From assembly GCA_900769845.1 (NCBI GenBank), contig CAAGIF010000212.1:1-18779 (forward strand): a stretch of 18,779 nucleotides of DNA, in the 5' to 3' direction. Shown piece by piece: positions 13,112 to 18,779 of the stretch. Under the pieces are notes generated by a model. It ran no database searches and was not told the origin of the DNA. It worked only from the letters and a program-made list of their open reading frames with translations. The translations under genes and the position numbers were made by a program. Position 1 is the first letter of the stretch, and every line of letters starts with the position of its first letter. The DNA comes from an uncultured Oscillospiraceae bacterium. Lineage in GTDB: Bacteria; Bacillota_A; Clostridia; Oscillospirales; Oscillospiraceae.

Positions 13112-15192
13112 GCCGCCTTCGGGCAATTCTCCTGCTGGTGTTTTTCGGTCTGATCCTGGTTTTCTTCAGCATGAGACTTTTCAACCTGCAGATCATCAAC
13201 CCGGACAAAAATGCGTCCAATATCACAACCTTCGTCACCCAGACCCGTGTTAAAGCGGCCCGGGGTGATATTCTGGACCGAAACGGTAATATTCTCATCG
13301 GCAACCGGGCCAGTTATGACCTGGTGTTCAACCATTATGTTATTACCTCTTCGGATAATACCAACGATTCCCTTTACAAGCTGGTTCAAAAGTGCCGGGA
13401 ACTGAATATCGAATATATCGACCATTTCCCTGTGACCAAGGACCGCCCCTTTGAGTATACGCTGGACAATTTCACCGCCGCGTGGCGGACCTACTTCCAC
13501 AGCTACCTGTTGGACCGGGGTATGGACTCGGATGTTACGGCGCCTCTGCTGGTGGAGACCCTTCGGGAACGGTACAAGATCCCTGCGGAGTGGTCCGATG
13601 CCGATGCCCGGGCAGTTGTGGGCATGCGGTATGAATTCGACCTTCGCGGCGTTGTGAACCTTGCAAACTATGTATTCCTGGAAGACGTATCCGACGAAAA
13701 CCTGTCGGCGCTGCTGGAACTGAATATCCCCGGTCTGATCGTTGAGGCTTCCACTGTTCGGGAATACTACACCAGCTATGCTGCCCATGTGCTGGGCACC
13801 ATGGGCGCTATGACCGAGGAACAGTGGCTGAAGGTGAAGGAAGCCTATGAAGAGGGCACCGGCGACGAATACTACATGGACGCCCAGGTCGGCCAGTCCG
13901 GATTCGAAGCTGCCTTTGAGGAGTACCTTCACGGTATCGACGGTCTTCGCCGGGATGAGGTCGACAAGAACGGCGCCATCATTTCCCAGGAATATTACGA
14001 GGGAAAAGAACCCCGGGCGGGCAACAACGTAGAAACCACCATTGACCTGAATCTGCAGATCGCCGCAGAAGACGCTCTGGCAGAGGCGATTACCTACCTG
14101 CAGGATCCGGAGCAGAATACCTCCGGCGACGGCAATGACGTGGAAGGCGCTGCGGTGGTGGTTATGAAGGTGGATACCGGCGAGATCCTTGCCTGCGCCT
14201 CCTATCCCACTTATAATCTGCAGACCTACAATGAAGAATACCAGGACCTTTTGAAGCAGGATTTTGCCCCTCTGTTCAACCGGGCATTCCATGCCGCCTA
14301 TCCTCCCGGATCCACTTACAAAATGTGCACTCTGATCGCTGCCATGGAAAACGGTCATGTGACGGCGGATGAGGTTATCCGGGATATGGGTGTGTTTACG
14401 GAGTACGAAAACTTCTACCCCACCTGTCTGATCTGGTCCAACTATGGCTATACCCATGGCGATCTGACGGCTACCCAGGCGCTGGAGCGCTCCTGTAACT
14501 ACTATTTCTATGTGCTGGGCGACCGGGTGGCAACCAAGGAGCTGGATGAAACCGCAAAGGCGCTGGGCCTTGGCGAGCCCACGGGTATTGAGCTGGACGA
14601 GTATATCGGCTACCGGGCGAACGCGGAAAGCAAGGCAAAGCTCTACACCGGTCTGAACGCCCAGTGGTTTACCGGTGACCGGATCCTGGCAGCCATCGGT
14701 CAGTCGGAAAACATGTTCTCCCCCATGCAGCTCTGCGTTTACGCCAGCACCCTGGCAAACCAGGGCGTCCGTTACCGGGCGACCTTCCTGAACCGGGTGG
14801 TATCCTCGGATTACCGCAGTCTGATCAAGGAGAATAAGCCCGAGATCGTCAGCAAACTGGAGATCTCCGATGTAACCTACGACACCTATGTCAAGGGTAT
14901 GATCGATGTTGTCAGTGGCGCAAAGGGCACTGCCCGTGAGTCCATGAAGGGTCTGGATGTGGTGGTTGCCGGCAAGACCGGTACGGCTCAGACCGGTATG
15001 CTGGGTTCTGACCATGGCGCGTTTATCTGCTTTGCCCCTGCGGATGATCCGGAGATCGCCATCGTGGTCTACGGCGAGAAGGCAGCCCACGGCGCCACCC
15101 TGGGCCGTGTTGCCAAGGCTGTTATCACCTACTACTTCGACAACAACGAGGAAACCAGCAGCATCACCAACTACGAAAACAAACTGAACTAA
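13099..15192 (+). CDS. mrdA: Penicillin-binding protein 2, elongation transpeptidase
   Basis: Class B PBP2 cross-links new peptidoglycan during elongation, paired with RodA. The 697 residues show a short cytoplasmic start, one membrane helix (about 8-26), the N-terminal dimerisation domain beginning TRVKAARGDILDRNGNIL, and the transpeptidase domain. The catalytic motifs are complete: SxxK in YPPGSTYKMC, SxN in ERSCNYYFY, and KTG in AGKTGTAQTG. The C-terminus is acidic and Asn-rich (NNEETSSITNYENKLN). The start overlaps the mreD end and is preceded by GGAGG (13089-13093). It is the last gene of the U32-maf-mreC-mreD-mrdA run, followed by a strong terminator. Length and motif order are normal. 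Confidence 0.95.
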   Translation: MERVSRLRAILLLVFFGLILVFFSMRLFNLQIINPDKNASNITTFVTQTRVKAARGDILDRNGNILIGNRASYDLVFNHYVITSSDNTNDSLYKLVQKCRELNIEYIDHFPVTKDRPFEYTLDNFTAAWRTYFHSYLLDRGMDSDVTAPLLVETLRERYKIPAEWSDADARAVVGMRYEFDLRGVVNLANYVFLEDVSDENLSALLELNIPGLIVEASTVREYYTSYAAHVLGTMGAMTEEQWLKVKEAYEEGTGDEYYMDAQVGQSGFEAAFEEYLHGIDGLRRDEVDKNGAIISQEYYEGKEPRAGNNVETTIDLNLQIAAEDALAEAITYLQDPEQNTSGDGNDVEGAAVVVMKVDTGEILACASYPTYNLQTYNEEYQDLLKQDFAPLFNRAFHAAYPPGSTYKMCTLIAAMENGHVTADEVIRDMGVFTEYENFYPTCLIWSNYGYTHGDLTATQALERSCNYYFYVLGDRVATKELDETAKALGLGEPTGIELDEYIGYRANAESKAKLYTGLNAQWFTGDRILAAIGQSENMFSPMQLCVYASTLANQGVRYRATFLNRVVSSDYRSLIKENKPEIVSKLEISDVTYDTYVKGMIDVVSGAKGTARESMKGLDVVVAGKTGTAQTGMLGSDHGAFICFAPADDPEIAIVVYGEKAAHGATLGRVAKAVITYYFDNNEETSSITNYENKLN

Positions 15193-15196
15193 TGGC

Positions 15197-15229
15197 AAAA
15201 GCGGCAATCCTTCGGGATTGCCGCTTTTT
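15197..15229 (+). terminator. Terminator of the mreCD-mrdA operon
   Basis: AAAAGCGGCAATCC, UUCG-type tetraloop TTCG, GGATTGCCGCTTTT, then T: a perfect 14-bp stem with a very stable loop, 5 bases after the PBP2 stop. Confidence 0.92.
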
Positions 15230-15251
15230 ATTGCCCGGGCGATGCTTTCTG

Positions 15252-15280
15252 TTGACGAGGTGGGGAAAATCGGGTATGAT
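15252..15280 (+). promoter_or_regulatory. Sigma-A type promoter of the rlmA-prfA run
   Basis: TTGACG (15252-15257) and TATGAT (15275-15280) are separated by 17 bases, 30 bases before the rlmA start codon, with AAAGGAGGGAG between. Confidence 0.8.
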
Positions 15281-15310
15281 AAAAGGTAAGGATTCAAAAG
15301 GAGGGAGAAT

Positions 15311-16111
15311 ATGGAATTGCGCTGTCCGCTGTGCGGGCTGCCCCTTTCCCGGCAGGACAAGGTCTGCAGGTGCGAAAACCGGCACAGTTTTGATGTTGCC
15401 AGACAAGGTTATGTAAACTTACTGGCGGTTCAGCAAAAGCACTCCCTCAATCCCGGGGATACCCGGGAACAGGTACTGTCCCGGCGGGCGTTTCTGGAGG
15501 CGGGATTTTACGAACCCATTGCCCGGGCGCTGTGTGAAACCGCCGGGGAACTGGGCGCGGCAGGCCCCATTCTGGATGTGGGCTGCGGCGAGGGCTACTA
15601 CTCCGCCCGACTGGCGGAAAGTATGGGCGCGGAGCTTACCGGACTGGATATTTCCAAGGAGGCAGTGCGCTGCGCCGCGGCAAAATACAAGAACGCCCAA
15701 TGGGTCTGCGCTACGGCGTCCCATCTGCCGGTGGCGGACAACTCTGTGGGCACGCTGACCAGCCTGTTTGCCTTAACTATTCCCGGGGAATTTCGCCGAG
15801 TTTTGAAAGAAAATGGCCTGTATTTCCAGGTGCTTGCGGCCCAGGATCATCTGCTGGGGCTGAAATCCGTCATTTATCCGGAGCTGAAGCTGAAGGAAAA
15901 GGATTCCGTTCCCGAGCTGCCGGGATTTGCATTGGTAAGGTCCTTGCCGGTTTCCTTTGAATTCACGGTGGAAGGGACGCAGGTTCAGAATCTGCTCTCC
16001 ATGACGCCCCACCTTTACCGGATCAGCAAGGAGGGCGCGGCCCGTCTGACGGCTACCGAAGCCTTGCGGGATCGGGCGAGTTGCCTGCTGAACGTATATA
16101 AACCCATATAG
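15311..16111 (+). CDS. rlmA: 23S rRNA (guanine-N1) methyltransferase, RlmA type
   Basis: RlmA-family enzymes methylate N1 of G745 or G748 in 23S rRNA using S-adenosylmethionine. The 266-residue protein has the diagnostic N-terminal zinc knuckle (CPLC at Cys5/Cys8, then C-x-C near 18-20 and His24) followed by HSFDVARQGYVNLLAVQ, a conserved RlmA segment. The SAM motif is ILDVGCGEGYYSARLAESMG (about 87-106), with acidic GLDISKEAV next. The product-site region, HLPVADNSVGTLTSLFA, takes the place of an NPPY motif, so this is not an N5-glutamine methyltransferase. The start has AAAGGAGGGAG at a good distance. prfA follows 21 bases later. Some members contribute to resistance to tylosin-like macrolides; whether this one does is not visible. 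Confidence 0.9.
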   Translation: MELRCPLCGLPLSRQDKVCRCENRHSFDVARQGYVNLLAVQQKHSLNPGDTREQVLSRRAFLEAGFYEPIARALCETAGELGAAGPILDVGCGEGYYSARLAESMGAELTGLDISKEAVRCAAAKYKNAQWVCATASHLPVADNSVGTLTSLFALTIPGEFRRVLKENGLYFQVLAAQDHLLGLKSVIYPELKLKEKDSVPELPGFALVRSLPVSFEFTVEGTQVQNLLSMTPHLYRISKEGAARLTATEALRDRASCLLNVYKPI

Positions 16112-16132
16112 CATGTTATTCAGGAGAACCCT

Positions 16133-17191
16133 ATGCTTGATAAATTGAAAGCGGTGGAAAACCGCTATGAAGAACTTTGTTTCAAATCTGAACAGCCGGA
16201 TTTTTACGCCGATCCGAAAAAAGCGGCAGCGCTGCTCCGGGAACGAAATGACCTGGAGCCGGTGGTGGAGGCATTCCGGGCCTACCGGAATGCGGAGCAG
16301 GAGATGACGGAGGCACTGGAGCTGATGAGCGATCCGGAGATGAAGGAGTTCTGCCAGGAATCCTACGCAAATGCTAAAGCATCCAGGGAGGAGCTGTACG
16401 ATAAGCTTCAGATCCTGCTGCTGCCAAAGGATCCCAATGATGATAAGAATGTGATCGTGGAGATCCGGGGCGGCGTGGGTGGCGAGGAAAGTGCTCTGTT
16501 TGCCCACAGCTTGTTCCGGATGTATTCCATGTTTGCCGCCAAAATGGGCTGGAAAGTTGAATTGATGAACTACAACGAAACCGAGCTTGGCGGGGTGAAG
16601 GAAGCAGACTTCATTGTCAACGGTCGGGGCGCCTACTCCCGGCTGAAGTACGAATCCGGCGTCCACCGGGTCCAGCGGGTGCCGGAAACCGAGTCCGGCG
16701 GCCGCGTTCATACTTCCACTGCCACCGTGGCGGTGCTTCCCGAGATGGAGGAAGTGGATGTTCAGATCAATCCTGCGGATATTGAGATGCAGGTGTACCG
16801 GGCATCTGGCGCCGGTGGCCAGCATGTGAACAAGACAAGCTCTGCTGTTCGGTTGATCCACAAGCCCACTGGGATCGTGGTTGCCTGCCAGGAGGAACGA
16901 AGCCAGGTCCAGAACCGGGAAAAATGTATGCGGATGCTGTCCTCCAAGCTCTATGAGATCGAGCAGGAGCGGATCGAATCCCAACACACCGGCCTGCGCC
17001 GCAGCCAGGTGGGCAGCGGTATGCGAAATGAGCGGATCCGCACCTACAATTTCCCCCAGGGTCGCGTCACCGACCACCGGGTGGGGCTGACACTTTATAA
17101 GATCGATGCGGTGATGGACGGGGATCTGGATGAGATCATCAACGCACTTGCCACTGCCGACCAGGCAGAAAAATTGAAAAACAGCAAATAA
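16133..17191 (+). CDS. prfA: Peptide chain release factor 1
   Basis: RF1 recognises UAA and UAG and triggers peptide release on the ribosome. The 352 residues are typical in length. The GGQ catalytic motif lies in SGAGGQHVNKTSSAVRL (about 222-238), and the codon-recognition region lies in HRVQRVPETESGGRVHTSTA, with PET at the tripeptide position as in many Firmicutes. N-terminal helices and a C-terminal LRRSQVGSGMRNERIRTYNFPQGRVTDHR block complete the pattern. AGGAGA precedes the ATG. It is flanked by rlmA and tsaE; prmC, the GGQ methyltransferase often adjacent to prfA, is not in this window. A small hairpin, GGAAGC-TTT-GCTTCC at 17192-17206, sits just after the stop. Confidence 0.97.
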   Translation: MLDKLKAVENRYEELCFKSEQPDFYADPKKAAALLRERNDLEPVVEAFRAYRNAEQEMTEALELMSDPEMKEFCQESYANAKASREELYDKLQILLLPKDPNDDKNVIVEIRGGVGGEESALFAHSLFRMYSMFAAKMGWKVELMNYNETELGGVKEADFIVNGRGAYSRLKYESGVHRVQRVPETESGGRVHTSTATVAVLPEMEEVDVQINPADIEMQVYRASGAGGQHVNKTSSAVRLIHKPTGIVVACQEERSQVQNREKCMRMLSSKLYEIEQERIESQHTGLRRSQVGSGMRNERIRTYNFPQGRVTDHRVGLTLYKIDAVMDGDLDEIINALATADQAEKLKNSK

Positions 17192-17221
17192 GGAAGCTTT
17201 GCTTCCAACAAGGTGATTTTT

Positions 17222-17659
17222 ATGGAATTTATGACCAATTCTCCGGAGCAGACCGAAGCATTGGGCGCTGCTCTTGGGAGGAAACTGAAACCCGGCGCGA
17301 TCCTTGCCTACCGGGGAGATCTGGGAGCGGGGAAGACCGCCTTCACCCGGGGACTTGCCCGGGGTCTGGGCTGCCGGGAAACGGTAACCAGCCCCACCTA
17401 TACCATTGTCAATGAGTATCTGACCGGCAGGCTTCCTTTGTTCCATTTTGATATGTATCGGCTGAGCAGTTCTGAGGATCTGTGGGACATCGGCTGGGAG
17501 GATTATCTGGAACGGGGCGGTGTCTGCGCCGTGGAATGGAGCGAAAATGTGGTGGACGCTATGGAAAACGCCATTTATGTGACCATTCAGAAAACCGGGG
17601 AGGAAACCCGGATGATTCGGATTGAAGGAGGGGAAGATCTTGCGGATCTTAGCCTTTGA
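17222..17659 (+). CDS. tsaE: tRNA threonylcarbamoyladenosine biosynthesis ATPase TsaE
   Basis: TsaE is the ATPase partner of TsaB-TsaD, needed to make t6A at position 37 of ANN-decoding tRNAs. The 145 residues show a P-loop GDLGAGKTAFTRGLARGLG (about 33-51), the following SPTYTIVNEY, and HFDMYRL, all characteristic of TsaE. An in-frame GTG at 17213 would add three residues, but the ATG at 17222 is preferred because AAGGTG (17210-17215) then acts as the ribosome binding site at 6 bases. Its end overlaps tsaB by 20 bases, consistent with the two proteins being made together. Confidence 0.94.
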   Translation: MEFMTNSPEQTEALGAALGRKLKPGAILAYRGDLGAGKTAFTRGLARGLGCRETVTSPTYTIVNEYLTGRLPLFHFDMYRLSSSEDLWDIGWEDYLERGGVCAVEWSENVVDAMENAIYVTIQKTGEETRMIRIEGGEDLADLSL

Positions 17660-18341
17660 AACCTCTGCCAAGGCGGCTTCCGTTGCCTTGACGGAGAACG
17701 GAAAACTTCTGGCGGAAGCCTATCAGAACACGGGCATGACCCACAGCCAGACACTGATGGTCATGGCGGAGGATGCCCTGCGCCAGTGCGGCCTGAAGTC
17801 TGAGGATGTGGATGCGGTGGCGGTGGCGGAAGGCCCCGGCTCCTTTACCGGCGTTCGTATCGGTATGGCGGCCGCCAAGGGCTTTGCCTGGGGACGGCAG
17901 ATCCCCTGCTTCGGTATCTCCACCCTGGAAGCCATGGCGGAAAGTCTGGGGATCTGGGAGGGAATCGTCTGTCCCGTAATGGATGCCCGGCGGGCTCAGG
18001 TTTATAACGCCCTGTTCCGGGCGGAGAGAGGAAAACTGACCCGACTGACCCCCGATCGGGCAATTTCCCTGGATGATCTGAAAAAAGAATTGGAAAATTC
18101 AGAAAATACTGTTTTTTTGGTTGGCGACGGCAGTAATTTGTGTTATAATACCCTATTAGAGAAGATCCAGGGTCTGGTTCTTCCTCCGGAGCACCGGATG
18201 CATCAGCGGGCAGTGGGCGTGGCAGTTTTAGCCCAGCGGCTTGCCGATGAGGGACAGACTCCTGATGGCGGTTCTCTGGTGCCCAACTACCTGCGGCTGA
18301 GTCAGGCAGAACGGGAAAAACTGGAGTGGCAAGGGAAATAA
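17640..18341 (+). CDS. tsaB: tRNA threonylcarbamoyladenosine biosynthesis protein TsaB
   Basis: TsaB is the pseudoenzyme partner that dimerises with TsaD in the t6A complex. The 233 residues match Firmicutes TsaB. The N-terminal ILAFETSAKAASVAL and the EGPGSFTGVRIGMAAAKGFAWG segment (about 66-87) are diagnostic. The start is read as TTG at 17640, giving MRILAFETS, because AAGGAGGGG lies about 7 bases before it inside tsaE. An upstream TTG at 17622 is possible but would lie on top of that site. No rimI or tsaD follows; upp is next after 29 bases. The C-terminal third (LPPEHRMHQRAVGVAVLAQRL ... PNYLRLSQAE) also fits the family. Confidence 0.94.
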   Translation: MRILAFETSAKAASVALTENGKLLAEAYQNTGMTHSQTLMVMAEDALRQCGLKSEDVDAVAVAEGPGSFTGVRIGMAAAKGFAWGRQIPCFGISTLEAMAESLGIWEGIVCPVMDARRAQVYNALFRAERGKLTRLTPDRAISLDDLKKELENSENTVFLVGDGSNLCYNTLLEKIQGLVLPPEHRMHQRAVGVAVLAQRLADEGQTPDGGSLVPNYLRLSQAEREKLEWQGK

Positions 18342-18370
18342 TATAAATGAATATAAAGGAGAGCATCGCT

Positions 18371-18779
18371 ATGACAAATGTACATGTACTTGATCACCCC
18401 CTGATCCAGCACAAGCTGGCAATTCTTCGGAGCAAGGAAACCCCCGTTAAGGAATTCCGGGAGCTGATCAGCGAGATCGCAGGTCTGATGTGCTATGAAG
18501 CTACCCGGAATCTTCCCACTGTGGAAGTGGATGTGGAGACGCCTGTGGCGGTGGCAAGGTGCCGTATGCTTTCCGGTAAGAAACTGGCCATCGTGCCGGT
18601 GCTTCGGGCAGGTTTGGGCATGGTGGATACCATGGTGGATCTGATCCCCTCTGCAAAGATCGGTCACATCGGTCTGTACCGGGATCCCGAGACCCATCTG
18701 CCTGTGGAATACTACTGCAAGCTCCCCGAGGATATTGAAAACCGGGATGTTTTCGTGGTGGATCCCATGCTGGCCACCG
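18371..18779 (+). CDS. upp: Uracil phosphoribosyltransferase, N-terminal part
   Basis: UPRTase salvages uracil by joining it to PRPP to give UMP. The frame opens at 18371 with AAGGAGAG 7 bases upstream and stays open to the window end, giving the first 136 residues of about 209. The sequence begins [20 protein letters not shown], followed by [62 protein letters not shown] and [10 protein letters not shown], which is the start of the PRPP-binding loop. These are unmistakable Upp segments. The 29-base gap to tsaB holds no clear terminator, so read-through from the tsa genes is likely. Confidence 0.96.
   Translation, partial: MTNVHVLDHPLIQHKLAILRSKETPVKEFRELISEIAGLMCYEATRNLPTVEVDVETPVAVARCRMLSGKKLAIVPVLRAGLGMVDTMVDLIPSAKIGHIGLYRDPETHLPVEYYCKLPEDIENRDVFVVDPMLAT

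Noticed and set aside
13057..15360. A 767-codon open frame on the minus strand opposite mrdA
   Set aside because: PBP2 on the plus strand has complete catalytic motifs and good operon context. The antisense frame has no recognisable domain and arises from GC-rich third positions in the real gene.
15773..17671. A 632-codon open frame on the minus strand opposite rlmA, prfA and tsaE
   Set aside because: It spans three well-identified plus-strand genes and their gaps, is low-complexity His/Gln-rich, and matches no family I recognise; a shadow frame.

Overview
This window looks like chromosome from a strictly anaerobic Firmicute of the class Clostridia, most likely a gut Oscillospiraceae-type organism. 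The reasons are AGGAGG-type ribosome binding sites, genes packed on both strands, GC-rich housekeeping genes with strong C/G third-position bias, a PerR plus reverse-rubrerythrin peroxide defence pair, and Firmicutes-type MreC/MreD/PBP2 and TsaB/TsaE proteins. The genus assignment is inference; no rRNA or tRNA gene is present to support it.

Region 1 (1-2800, plus strand) is the protein-folding block. It holds the C-terminal part of dnaK, a strong terminator, a NimA-like flavin/PLP-oxidase-fold gene and dnaJ, ending in a terminator that works on both strands. Region 2 (2815-4090, minus strand) is a single-gene unit for a polytopic membrane protein with a textbook sigma-A promoter.

Region 3 (about 4150-7580, minus strand) is an accessory pocket, mostly AT-rich, with small single-gene units. 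In coordinate order these are a GNAT acetyltransferase, a two-helix membrane protein, a four-helix membrane protein, a small zinc-ribbon protein, and a 275-residue lipoprotein with Cys/His repeats followed by two Ltp-type repeats. Hairpins and short repeats sit between them. Two relics of rubrerythrin 3' ends (6052-6111 and 6421-6447) lie in this pocket downstream of the intact rubrerythrin gene. This suggests the pocket grew by insertion or paralogue decay at the 3' end of rubrerythrin.

Region 4 (7545-8780, minus strand) is a peroxide-stress operon: perR followed by reverse rubrerythrin. Its promoter is flanked by two PerR-box-like palindromes.

Region 5 (8880-15230, plus strand) is an apparent operon of U32 peptidase/RlhA-like protein, maf, mreC, mreD and mrdA (PBP2). 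It couples RNA modification and nucleotide or septum control to cell elongation and ends in a UUCG-loop terminator. Region 6 (15250-18779, plus strand) is a translation-centred run: rlmA, prfA, tsaE, tsaB and the start of upp, which is cut by the window edge.

I see no complete transposase, integrase, CRISPR array, tRNA or rRNA. The most interesting material is the accessory pocket: the Ltp-repeat lipoprotein, which may be related to phage superinfection-exclusion proteins, lying between two copies of a rubrerythrin 3'-end sequence.
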